Shown one piece after another: positions 1 through 7,017 of a DNA stretch of 23,077 nt (positions are counted from its first letter, which is position 1; every line of letters starts with the position of its first letter). Source of the DNA: CAYVAP01 sp964343195 (GTDB taxonomy: Bacteria > Bacteroidota > Bacteroidia > J057); contig CAYFIR010000107.1 in the NCBI GenBank assembly GCA_964343195.1, positions 1 through 23,077 on the forward strand. The letters run 5' to 3'. Position numbers and translations under genes: made by a program. Below the pieces are notes generated by a model. It had not been told where the DNA came from. It made no database searches and saw only the letters and a list, made by a program, of their open reading frames with translations.

Positions 1-50
1 AAGGCAAATCTGGACTCTCAGAGGCCCTTTTGATAGGTCGAAACTAATGA

Positions 51-485
51 CTAGGAAGATAGGGTAGAAAATACCTGCTGATCATGATAGACAGATTCTA
101 CGAGGATCTCTTCGCAATATCCTTGCAAGGAGTTCGCAAACTGAAAATAGGTACCGGGACGTAGCCAGTCCATGGCATCTACCAGCCTTTCCAATAAATC
201 AATTAGGTTATCACGATACAGAAAGTGTAGCCCCACCTGAGCTGCTTTGTCCCCAACCTGAGTCAGGCAGATGGTAAGCATCCCTGCCTCTGCATTCAGG
301 CTGGCCTGGATCTGACAGCTTCCATTTGACCAGCCCATGGAAGCATGAGGAAACACCCTTTCTCCCTGATCCAGCTTCCTCTCTGTCTCTTCCCAGTCTT
401 CCCAGAAATTGGTCTCCAGAATCAGGTTAAAGTAGCGTACAGCAGTTTGAGCAGTCGGTGAAAGTTCTTTCCAGGATAACTTCAT
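51..485 (-). CDS. Hypothetical protein, 144 aa, probably cytoplasmic
   Basis: I do not recognise this protein. It has no signal peptide, membrane helix or lipobox. The N-terminal third is rich in Trp and acidic residues (WEDWEETERKLDQGERVF). The middle looks like beta strands (CQIQASLNAEAGMLTICLTQ) and the C-terminal half looks helical (DNLIDLLERLVDAMDWL), which suggests a small globular alpha/beta fold. It lies downstream of the LacI-family gene on the same strand, with 83 nt between them. That gap holds a convincing promoter and a 21-bp palindrome, so the gene is probably transcribed separately and regulated. The ATG at 485 is the natural start: it leaves a leader of about 48 nt from the predicted transcription start. 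The reading frame looks genuine by composition, but no function can be given. Confidence 0.7.
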   Translation of the reverse strand: MKLSWKELSPTAQTAVRYFNLILETNFWEDWEETERKLDQGERVFPHASMGWSNGSCQIQASLNAEAGMLTICLTQVGDKAAQVGLHFLYRDNLIDLLERLVDAMDWLRPGTYFQFANSLQGYCEEILVESVYHDQQVFSTLSS

Positions 486-522
486 ACAGGTATAACTCCC
501 TGTTCCCCAGAAAGGTTATGAA

Positions 523-543
523 TTTGTGTAAGGCTTACACAAA
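523..543. promoter_or_regulatory. 21-bp perfect palindrome, candidate operator
   Basis: The arms TTTGTGTAAG and CTTACACAAA (10 bp each) flank a single central G. A one-base loop is poor for an RNA hairpin, and no T-run follows on either strand, so a protein-binding DNA site is more likely than a terminator. It sits across the predicted transcription start of the 144-aa gene, a classic repressor position. The half-site core GTAA/TTAC resembles that of the CG-centred sites at 1696-1713, but the centre differs (odd spacing, no CG), so the binding protein is unknown. Confidence 0.55.
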
Positions 544-573
544 AATAACATATCAGCCCTGATTGCTATCAAA
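540..573 (-). promoter_or_regulatory. Bacteroidota-type promoter for the 144-aa gene
   Basis: Read on the minus strand, TTTG at 573-570 is followed after 22 nt by TATTTTTG at 547-540. This matches the Bacteroidota housekeeping pattern (TTG or TTTG, then TAnnTTTG after about 17-23 nt). The -33 element overlaps the stop codon of the LacI-family gene. The predicted transcription start is near 533, inside the 523-543 palindrome, about 48 nt before the start codon at 485. Confidence 0.55.
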
Positions 574-1615
574 CGGAAACCGAACGCTTGAAATCAGAAG
601 AAGCTCTGACAACCAGTTTGGTGGGAAGCACGATATTTTCATGCTCAAACTCAACTTCATTTTTCGAAGCCATTATCTCACGCAATAGCATCTCAGTAGC
701 ATGACGACCCATATCAAGTGAGGGTTGAGACACCGACGATAAGGGGGGATCAATGACCTGGGACATGAACCAGTTGCTAAACCCTACAATAGCCAGGTCT
801 TCAGGAATACTGCGGCCGAGGCTTCTGGCTCCGACACTGGCTCCCATCGCCACGGTATCAGTAATGCAAAATATAGCTGTCACTTCCGGGAAACCGGTCA
901 GCAGGTCAATGGTATGTTGTTGTCCTTCTTCGAATGTGATATTCTGGCATGCCTTGATCCAGTCCTCCCGGGGAGAAATGCCGTGATCCTGGAGGGCTTT
1001 TAAGTATCCCTCATATCGAGACCGTGAAGTAGAAGCCAGTAATGGCCCACGGAAATGGGCTATCTCGCGGTGCCCTAGCTGTATCAGATGGGTAACGGCT
1101 TCATATGCCCCCCGAAAATCATCTACAACCACGGTCGAATAACCAGACTGGTCCGGTACCTTATCAAAGAAGACTACGGGAATCCCCAGGTCAACGAACT
1201 CCTCGAAATGGTCATAGTTTTCGGTTTCGTGAGCGATGGATACCAACAATCCATCCACCCGACTTGAGAGAAGGGCATTGGCATCTGCCAACTCCTTTTC
1301 ATAAGATTCATCAGTCTGACACAGCATCACTCGGTAATCCTTGTCATAGGCTACCTCCATGATCCCTTTGATAACTGAGGAGAAAAAGTGGTTGACAATA
1401 GAAGGAATGATGACTCCAATAACTTTCGATTCCCGCTTACGAAGGCCAGCCGCCATGGTGTTGGGACGATAATTCCACTTTTTGGCTAGCTCAATCACCT
1501 TTCTCTTGGTTTCTGCGCTGATATCCGGATAGTCCTTTAAAGCCCGGGACACGGTGGCAGTACTAATGCCCAGTTCCTTGGCCAGGTCTGAAAGGGTGAT
1601 TTGTTTTTTGTTCAT
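569..1615 (-). CDS. LacI-family transcriptional regulator
   Basis: A 348-aa repressor of normal LacI/GalR length. Residues 6-26 form the family helix-turn-helix (LAKELGISTATVSRAL), which puts the recognition helix on a CG-centred palindrome. Residues 51-60 (PNTMAAGLRK) are the minor-groove hinge helix. Residues from about 63 onward form the periplasmic-binding-protein-like effector domain, with typical blocks VIGVIIPSIVNHFFSSVIKG, RVDGLLVS, FFDKVP, AIFCITDTVAMGA and AIVGFSNW. The ligand is probably a sugar or similar small molecule but cannot be named. It is divergent from the SusC/SusD pair, the usual place for a regulator of a SusCD uptake locus in this phylum. Two overlapping CG-centred dyads 80 bp upstream of its start fit autoregulation and control of the divergent operon. 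The start ATG at 1615 is well supported by alignment of the helix-turn-helix to the N-terminus. Confidence 0.93.
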   Translation of the reverse strand: MNKKQITLSDLAKELGISTATVSRALKDYPDISAETKRKVIELAKKWNYRPNTMAAGLRKRESKVIGVIIPSIVNHFFSSVIKGIMEVAYDKDYRVMLCQTDESYEKELADANALLSSRVDGLLVSIAHETENYDHFEEFVDLGIPVVFFDKVPDQSGYSTVVVDDFRGAYEAVTHLIQLGHREIAHFRGPLLASTSRSRYEGYLKALQDHGISPREDWIKACQNITFEEGQQHTIDLLTGFPEVTAIFCITDTVAMGASVGARSLGRSIPEDLAIVGFSNWFMSQVIDPPLSSVSQPSLDMGRHATEMLLREIMASKNEVEFEHENIVLPTKLVVRASSDFKRSVSV

Positions 1616-1638
1616 GGGATTAAGACTGATACAGTGAA

Positions 1639-1653
1639 GGCAGAAAATCTGCC
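1639..1653. promoter_or_regulatory. Short perfect dyad in the leader of the LacI-family gene
   Basis: GGCAGA and TCTGCC (6 bp each) are separated by AAA, 24 nt upstream of the LacI-family start codon. It could be a small hairpin in that gene's leader or a binding site. No T-run follows, so it is not a terminator. Confidence 0.3.
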
Positions 1654-1695
1654 ATTCATTTCCCTAAAAAAGCATTTTTTTTGCGAACCGAAAAG

Positions 1696-1713
1696 GTTTA
1701 CGTAAACGATTAC
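1696..1713. promoter_or_regulatory. Two overlapping LacI-type operator candidates
   Basis: GTTTACGTAAAC (1696-1707) is a perfect 12-bp palindrome with a central CG. GTAAACGATTAC (1702-1713) overlaps it, again with a central CG and one mismatched pair. A CG-centred dyad with GTAA/TTAC arms is the usual operator form for LacI/GalR proteins. The site lies 80 bp upstream of the LacI-family start and about 425 bp upstream of the SusC start. The two CG centres are 6 bp apart, so two dimers could not easily bind at the same time in the usual way. Confidence 0.55.
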
Positions 1714-1891
1714 ATATTAAAAAGTCGTGTATTGTGTCCCTCTGGGCTTGCTCATCACATAAAAATTAGCAAAATTCGATACAGTGTTCTCAGAAAAGCT
1801 TTCTCCACCTACTCGGGAGCAGGCTTCCAAACACCCGGTAACTTTCGTTATCAAGAGAGTTACTGTCACTGTTTATCTGGTTGTACTCATT

Positions 1892-1927
1892 TACTACTGC
1901 AAAAACTACTACTATCGGACTACTACA
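1892..1927 (+). repeat. Three spaced TACTACT-like direct repeats
   Basis: TACTACT occurs at 1892-1898 and 1907-1913, and TACTACA at 1921-1927, with starts 15 and 14 bp apart. They lie in the upstream region of the SusC/SusD operon, about 100 bp before the candidate -7 element. They may be activator sites or simple low-complexity sequence. Confidence 0.3.
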
Positions 1928-2024
1928 AATGCTTATTACCCTTCCTGAATTTTTCTACTCGCTATCCTAGTTATATATAGCCATAACGCTTACCACTTTA
2001 CCCCAACAGTAGAGAAGGTCGGCG

Positions 2025-2032
2025 TATTTTTG
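2025..2032 (+). promoter_or_regulatory. Candidate -7 element for the SusC/SusD operon
   Basis: TATTTTTG matches the TAnnTTTG consensus exactly and is the same octamer found in the promoter at 540-573. No TTG or TTTG is visible 17-23 nt upstream, so an activator may be needed or the match may be chance. It would give a leader of about 100 nt before the ATG at 2138. Confidence 0.3.
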
Positions 2033-2137
2033 CTGCAACTATCAGTTTCAGGGAGACTCTGCATACATACCAGTCTGAAGTAGTTAAGGAATAAAGATTA
2101 ACATTTATCGAGTGAGTGTATCCTAACTACTATTGTT

Positions 2138-5100
2138 ATGAGCATTAAACCTAGACTATTTTTTATGAGAACCATCCTGGCGGTGGTGCTAGGTCTGCTG
2201 CTAAGCGGCGGACTGATGGCACAGGACATCGTATCAGGTTCGGTGACCTCAGCAAGCACGGGAGAGGCCCTCTCTGGTGCTACGGTACTTATCAAGGGTA
2301 CCACCCAAGGCTCTTTTACCGACGAAGATGGACGGTACTCCGTTCAGGCCAATGCATCTGATGTACTGGTCGTTTCCTACATCGGTTATGAGCGAATGGA
2401 AGTGGAAGTTGGTGGACAATCCACCGTTGACATTGCACTTCAGCCTTCTGAGCGTACCCTCGAAGAGGTGGTAGTAACCGGTTATGGTACCCAGCGTGCC
2501 AAGGAAGTAACCAGTTCCATTACTTCTGTGAAGGTAGAGGACTTCAACCAGGGTCAGGTAAATGACCCTACCCAGTTGATTCAGGGTAAGGTTGCAGGTC
2601 TGAGCATCCAGCGTCCAGGCGGCGACCCCAACGGAGGGTTTACCCTGCGTCTGCGCGGTCTGTCAACTCTTGGTGCCAACACCGAGCCACTTATCATCAT
2701 TGATGGAGTTGTAGGAGCTAACCTTCAGACAGTTGACCCAAATGACATTCAGTCAATTGACGTACTGAAAGACGGTTCTGCTGCTGCAATTTACGGTTCT
2801 CGTGCTTCTTCGGGTGTGATCCTGATCACGACCAAGAAAGGTGTTCCAGGAGAAACCTCCTTTGAGTACAATGGCTTTGGAACCATGGAGTCCATTGCCA
2901 ATGCAGTTCCTACGGCTGACAGGGACGAGTTCCTGCGTCTGCGTGGCATCACTGTTGACCTTCAGGCAGGTCCTGATGACACCCCTGCTGCCATCGCAGA
3001 CCGTAAGGCTGCTCTGGATCGCGGTGCCAACACCAACTGGATGGATCAGGTTACCCGTACTGGATATTCCCAGGTACACAACCTGTCTATGGCTGGTGGA
3101 TTTGGTGGCCTGACTTACCGTGCTGCCCTGAACTACCGTGACATCGACGGTGTAGGTCGCAACACTGGCTTCAACCAGCTGAACGGTCGCCTTAACCTTA
3201 CCCAGAAGGCATTCAACGACCGCCTGGCCGTTACTTTCAACCTGGCTGCTACCGATCGTCAGTCTACTTTTGGATTCAGCGAGGCATTCCGTTACGCAAC
3301 TGTGTTCACCCCGACTGCCCCTGTAATGGCAGACGAGGCAAACGATGCGACCATCTTTAACCGTTACGGCGGATACTACCAGATCGAGAACTTTGACTAT
3401 TTCAACCCTGTGGCCATTCAGGACCAGTCTGTAAACGAAGGGCGCCTGAAGCGACTGCTTATCAGCGGACGTGCAGAGTTTGAAATCATCGAAGGATTGA
3501 AAGCTGCTGCTTTCTACTCTGTACAGCAGGAAAGCGACCTGTTTGGTCAGTACTATGATAAGGAAGGTTACTTCCGTGGCATCAACCAGAACGGTTACCT
3601 GGAGCGCTATGCAGAAGACCGCACCAACGAGCAGTTTGACCTGACTGGTACCTACAATGGCGACTTTGGAAACACTTCCCTGGAAGTGCTAGGTGGATAT
3701 TCTTACCAGCAGTTTGACAACCAGGCCTTCGGTCTGCAGTCTGGTAACATCATCTCCAACCAGACCAGCTACTTCAATCCATTCATCGCTACCAGCGGAA
3801 CCAACGGGAGCTCAAGCCCAGGACGTACCGGTTTCCGTAGCGAATACCGTGTAATTGCATTCTTTGGCCGTGCTCGTGTAAGCATCGACGATACTTACTA
3901 CCTGATGGCCTCAATGCGCCGTGAGGGTGCCAGCCGTCTGGGTGCCAATAACAAGTGGGGTAACTTCCCGGCTTTCTCTGCTGGTGTAAACCTGGCTAAC
4001 CTGATGAACACCAGTGCAGTTGACGAATTGAAGCTGCGTGCTGGTTACGGTGTTACCGGTAACATCCCACCTTCCAGCCTGCTGACCCAGACTCTGTATG
4101 GTCAGAGCAACTTCTTCTTCTACAATGGTGATTATGTACCAGCTTACGGACCATTCCGTAACGCTAACCCAGACCTGAAGTGGGAGCAGAAGGCTGAGAC
4201 CGACATCGGAATCGACTTTGCTTTCATGGACTACCGCCTGACCGGTACTATTGACTGGTATCGCCGTACTACCCGCGACTTCATCTTCGAGGTGGTAGTA
4301 CCTGTACCACCAAACTTTGCCAGCCGTACCTGGGTTAACCTGGAAGACGTAGCGCTGGTAAACACTGGAGTTGAGGCGAGTGTAGGATACCTATTTGGAG
4401 ATGAGAACATGTCTTACGAGCCACGTATCATCTTCTCTACCTACAACACCGTACTGGATACCCTGGACGTAGCCGATCCTCAGTTCACCTTCTTCTCTGG
4501 AGGCGAAGATCCATTCTTCGAAGACTTCAGCACTTCTCCAGGTGCTCCTGGTCTGAACAACCTGCCTACTCAGCGTATCTTCCCTGGACAGGCCATTGGC
4601 CAGTTCTATGGTCTGGAAGTAGATGCTGCAAACCCGGTTAATGAGGATGGTGGTTACAACTATGTTGACCAGAATGGCGACGGCAACATCGACGACGATG
4701 ACAAAACTGTAATCGGTAATGGTCTGCCTGACTTCACTCTGAACATTCAGAATACCTTCAAGTTTGGCAACCTCGACTTCAGCTTCTTCATCCGTGGTGT
4801 ATTTGGCCACGATCTCCTGAACCTATACCGTGTATTCTATGAGCCTTTGAATTCTCGTCTGGTGGACAACCTGGTTGTTACCGAGTACTTCAACGAGAAC
4901 CTGACTGCTACTCCTGAATACAACAGCTACTACATTGAGGATGGAGACTTTGTATCTCTGGACAACTTCTCACTCGGATACAACTTCGACGTGAACCCTC
5001 GCAGCGGATTTGACAAGGTACGTGTTTACCTATCCGGTCAGAATTTGATGATGCTCACCAACTACAGCGGTGTAGACCCATCTATTCGTTACAATGACCC

Positions 5101-5221
5101 AGGTTCTGCCGACAACGGTGGAGTTGCTACTGGCAACAACCCACTGGCACCTGGTATTGACCGCCGTAACACTTACTTCCGTACACGCTCATTTACTCTG
5201 GGTGTGAACCTCAGCTTCTAG
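2138..5221 (+). CDS. SusC/RagA-family TonB-dependent outer-membrane transporter
   Basis: A 1027-aa protein of normal SusC length. It has a signal peptide (residues 1 to about 29, ending GLMAQ), a carboxypeptidase-regulatory-like N-terminal domain (about 30-105), and the SusC signature LEEVVVTGYGTQ at 108-119, which serves as the TonB-box region. The plug follows (about 125-235; blocks LIIIDGVVG, IDVLKDGSAAAIYGSRASSG and VILITTKKG), then a beta barrel ending in a terminal Phe (FTLGVNLSF). The family motif DQNGDGNIDDDDK precedes the last strands. It imports a bulky ligand into the periplasm using TonB energy, with SusD as the lid. The ligand is unknown because no enzyme accompanies it. The ATG at 2138 is used, but the ATG at 2165 gives an equally good signal peptide. 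Codon choice is strongly biased (mostly CTG for Leu, CGT/CGC for Arg), unlike the genes downstream of the SusD terminator, suggesting high expression. Confidence 0.96.
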   Translation: MSIKPRLFFMRTILAVVLGLLLSGGLMAQDIVSGSVTSASTGEALSGATVLIKGTTQGSFTDEDGRYSVQANASDVLVVSYIGYERMEVEVGGQSTVDIALQPSERTLEEVVVTGYGTQRAKEVTSSITSVKVEDFNQGQVNDPTQLIQGKVAGLSIQRPGGDPNGGFTLRLRGLSTLGANTEPLIIIDGVVGANLQTVDPNDIQSIDVLKDGSAAAIYGSRASSGVILITTKKGVPGETSFEYNGFGTMESIANAVPTADRDEFLRLRGITVDLQAGPDDTPAAIADRKAALDRGANTNWMDQVTRTGYSQVHNLSMAGGFGGLTYRAALNYRDIDGVGRNTGFNQLNGRLNLTQKAFNDRLAVTFNLAATDRQSTFGFSEAFRYATVFTPTAPVMADEANDATIFNRYGGYYQIENFDYFNPVAIQDQSVNEGRLKRLLISGRAEFEIIEGLKAAAFYSVQQESDLFGQYYDKEGYFRGINQNGYLERYAEDRTNEQFDLTGTYNGDFGNTSLEVLGGYSYQQFDNQAFGLQSGNIISNQTSYFNPFIATSGTNGSSSPGRTGFRSEYRVIAFFGRARVSIDDTYYLMASMRREGASRLGANNKWGNFPAFSAGVNLANLMNTSAVDELKLRAGYGVTGNIPPSSLLTQTLYGQSNFFFYNGDYVPAYGPFRNANPDLKWEQKAETDIGIDFAFMDYRLTGTIDWYRRTTRDFIFEVVVPVPPNFASRTWVNLEDVALVNTGVEASVGYLFGDENMSYEPRIIFSTYNTVLDTLDVADPQFTFFSGGEDPFFEDFSTSPGAPGLNNLPTQRIFPGQAIGQFYGLEVDAANPVNEDGGYNYVDQNGDGNIDDDDKTVIGNGLPDFTLNIQNTFKFGNLDFSFFIRGVFGHDLLNLYRVFYEPLNSRLVDNLVVTEYFNENLTATPEYNSYYIEDGDFVSLDNFSLGYNFDVNPRSGFDKVRVYLSGQNLMMLTNYSGVDPSIRYNDPGSADNGGVATGNNPLAPGIDRRNTYFRTRSFTLGVNLSF

Positions 5222-5235
5222 TTTGAAATGAACAA

Positions 5236-5259
5236 GCAGGTACAGTTTTCTGTACCTGC
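5236..5259 (+). promoter_or_regulatory. Stem-loop just after the SusC stop codon
   Basis: GCAGGTACAG and CTGTACCTGC form a perfect 10-bp stem with a TTTT loop, 14 nt after the SusC stop. No T-run follows, so it is not a full intrinsic terminator. It may protect the 3' end of a processed SusC message or slow transcription between SusC and SusD. Confidence 0.6.
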
Positions 5260-5283
5260 ATTCCCAGAAACAAATAAAAAATC

Positions 5284-5333
5284 ATCCCAAACAAATTAGG
5301 AAAACCATATGTTTAGTGTTTCCTAATTGGGAT
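5284..5333 (+). promoter_or_regulatory. Second stem-loop upstream of the SusD start
   Basis: AATTAGGAAA (5294-5303) pairs perfectly with TTTCCTAATT (5319-5328) around a 15-nt loop. After a one-sided 5-nt bulge, ATCCC (5284-5288) pairs with GGGAT (5329-5333). The structure ends about 20 nt before the SusD ATG, so it could influence SusD translation or mark an RNA-processing point. Only an A/T-rich tail follows, not a clean T-run. Confidence 0.5.
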
Positions 5334-5352
5334 TACAAAATTTTACTCAGTG

Positions 5353-6915
5353 ATGAAAAGACTATCTCTCATCCTTATGGTTCTGATGGCGCTGTTTATC
5401 GTGCCGCTGAATCAAGGTTGTACTGATCTCACAGAGGTTTCCTACTCTGACATTACAGCCGACCAGTTCCCTCAAACAGAGGAACAGGCAATTGCACTGG
5501 TGGGGGCTGCCTATACCAGCCTTTATCCATTGATGAACCACAACTCCTACTTCTCTCTACAGGAAGTAGCATCTGATGAGGCCATGATTCCTCAGCGTGG
5601 TTCTGACTGGTTTGATGGTGGGCAGTGGCTCCGTGTACACGACCACGAGTACACTCCTAACGAAGATGCGGTTAACAATGGCTGGAACTTCCTGTACGGA
5701 GGTGTGGCTACCTGTAACCGTCTGATCGCTCAGCTTTCTGACATCAAGGATCAGGGTACACTCGACGCTAGTCTGGCTGATGCCTTCGTGGCTGAACTAC
5801 AGGCTCTGCGTGCACTGTACTACTTCTGGCTGCTGGATGCCTATGGCAACGTACCCATCGTAACTGGTTTTGCGGATGCAGATCCAAATCCAGCTACACG
5901 TCCTCGTTCTGAAGTATATGCTTTCGTGGAGAGCGAACTGCTGGCTGCTGCCGAGCTGCTTCCTCGCGAAAACAGCATCGCTACTTATGGCCGTATGAAC
6001 TACTATGCTGTACAGGCACTGCTGGCCAAGCTATACCTGAACGCTGAAGTTTACACCGGTACTGCTCAGTGGCAGAAGGCTGTTGATGCAGCTGACGAAC
6101 TGATCAACTCAGGTCTGTTTGCTCTGAATGCTGACTACCATGCCAACTTTGCTCCTACCAACGGTCCTGGAAATGCCGAGATCGCTCTCGCAATTCCTTA
6201 CGACCAGGAGTTTGGTCAGGGTTTCAACCTGGTACAGATGACCCTGCACTATGCAAGCCAGCAGACTTTCAACACTCAGGAGCAGCCCTGGAATGGTTAC
6301 TGCTCACTGCAGGAATTCTACAACTCCTACGAAGATGATGACATCCGTAAGGGTGAGTACGGTTCTGCCGCAGTACCTGGCAACTTCCTTGCTGGACCTC
6401 AGTATTCTTCTACTGGTGATCGCCTGGAAGACAGCCAGGATGATGGTGACCCAGACGGACTGCCTGTGACTTTCACTCCTGAAATCAACGAGCAGAATCC
6501 TAATGCATTCCGTCAGGCTGGTGTACGTATCTTCAAGTATCGTTTCCCTAACGGTGCCACTCAACACCTGCCAAATGACTTCCCTATCCTGCGTTACTCT
6601 GACATCCTGCTGACCAAGGCAGAAGCCATGTGGCGCATGAGTGCTGGTAGCACTGAAGCATTGGATCTGGTAAATCAGGTGCGTGCACGTGCTGGCGTGG
6701 CTGACTTTGCTGCCCTGGATGCTGACAACCTCCTCGCAGAGCGTGGTCGTGAGCTGTTCTACGAAGGATGGCGTCGTCAGGACCTGATCCGTTTCGGAGT
6801 TTATGGTGAAGAGTGGGACTTCAAACCTACTTCTGATGCAACCAAGGAGTTGTTCCCAATTCCTCAGGCTCAGATTCAGGCCAACCCCAACCTCGCTCAG
6901 AACCCTGGATACTAA
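5353..6915 (+). CDS. SusD/RagB-family outer-membrane lipoprotein
   Basis: A 520-aa surface lipoprotein of the SusD family, the substrate-binding lid of the SusC channel. It has a lipoprotein signal peptide with the modified Cys at residue 23 (LNQGC). Helical repeats follow, including the block LRALYYFWLLDAYGNVPIV. The C-terminal region has EALDLVNQVRARAG, ERGRELFYEGWRRQDLIRFG and the closing LFPIPQAQIQANPNLAQNPGY-like tail, all hallmarks of RagB/SusD. I choose the ATG at 5353: the frame also offers GTG at 5350, but it adds only one residue. It follows SusC after 131 nt, longer than common for this pair, and that gap holds two stem-loops. It is followed by a strong terminator. Codon bias matches SusC and differs from the downstream genes, consistent with a highly expressed two-gene unit. 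The ligand cannot be predicted. Confidence 0.96.
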   Translation: MKRLSLILMVLMALFIVPLNQGCTDLTEVSYSDITADQFPQTEEQAIALVGAAYTSLYPLMNHNSYFSLQEVASDEAMIPQRGSDWFDGGQWLRVHDHEYTPNEDAVNNGWNFLYGGVATCNRLIAQLSDIKDQGTLDASLADAFVAELQALRALYYFWLLDAYGNVPIVTGFADADPNPATRPRSEVYAFVESELLAAAELLPRENSIATYGRMNYYAVQALLAKLYLNAEVYTGTAQWQKAVDAADELINSGLFALNADYHANFAPTNGPGNAEIALAIPYDQEFGQGFNLVQMTLHYASQQTFNTQEQPWNGYCSLQEFYNSYEDDDIRKGEYGSAAVPGNFLAGPQYSSTGDRLEDSQDDGDPDGLPVTFTPEINEQNPNAFRQAGVRIFKYRFPNGATQHLPNDFPILRYSDILLTKAEAMWRMSAGSTEALDLVNQVRARAGVADFAALDADNLLAERGRELFYEGWRRQDLIRFGVYGEEWDFKPTSDATKELFPIPQAQIQANPNLAQNPGY

Positions 6916-6938
6916 TCCAGTCTGATTCGATAATTTAT

Positions 6939-6971
6939 AGCAAGTGGTCCTTGTGGCCACTTGCTTTTTTT
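6939..6971 (+). terminator. Intrinsic terminator of the SusC/SusD operon
   Basis: AGCAAGTGG (6939-6947) pairs with CCACTTGCT (6957-6965); the loop can tighten by further T-G and C-G pairs. A run of seven T (6965-6971) follows directly. It begins 24 nt after the SusD stop codon. It separates SusC/SusD from the next operon, leaving only 46 nt before the next start codon. Confidence 0.9.
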
Positions 6972-7017
6972 ATGTCTTACCACGAAATTTGTTGGTTTTA
7001 TCCCAGACAAAATCTCT

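Larger units (their letters stand above)
1616..2137. other. 522-bp divergent intergenic regulatory region
   Basis: No credible gene is present. From left to right it holds a GGCAGA/TCTGCC dyad (1639-1653), an A-tract/T-tract pair (1666-1671 and 1675-1682), the LacI-type operator candidates (1696-1713), a triplet of TACTACT-like repeats (1892-1927), a weak CG-centred half-site (about 1983-1993) and a TAnnTTTG match (2025-2032). The stretch is AT-richer than the flanking genes. Its length allows separate promoters for the LacI gene and the SusC/SusD operon. Confidence 0.6.

Noticed and set aside
1681..1980. Open frame of 99 codons on the plus strand in the regulatory region
   Set aside because: It starts at a TTG inside a T-run and overlaps the operator candidates. 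Its composition (many Ser, Cys, Leu and Tyr in no pattern) is not protein-like.
4391..4810. 139-codon antisense frame inside the SusC gene
   Set aside because: It lies wholly opposite a clear SusC barrel region and has no domain or upstream signal.
6961..7017. N-terminal extension of lipoprotein 1 from TTG 6961
   Set aside because: The TTG lies in the stem of the intrinsic terminator, and the extension would bury the lipoprotein signal. The ATG at 7018 fits.
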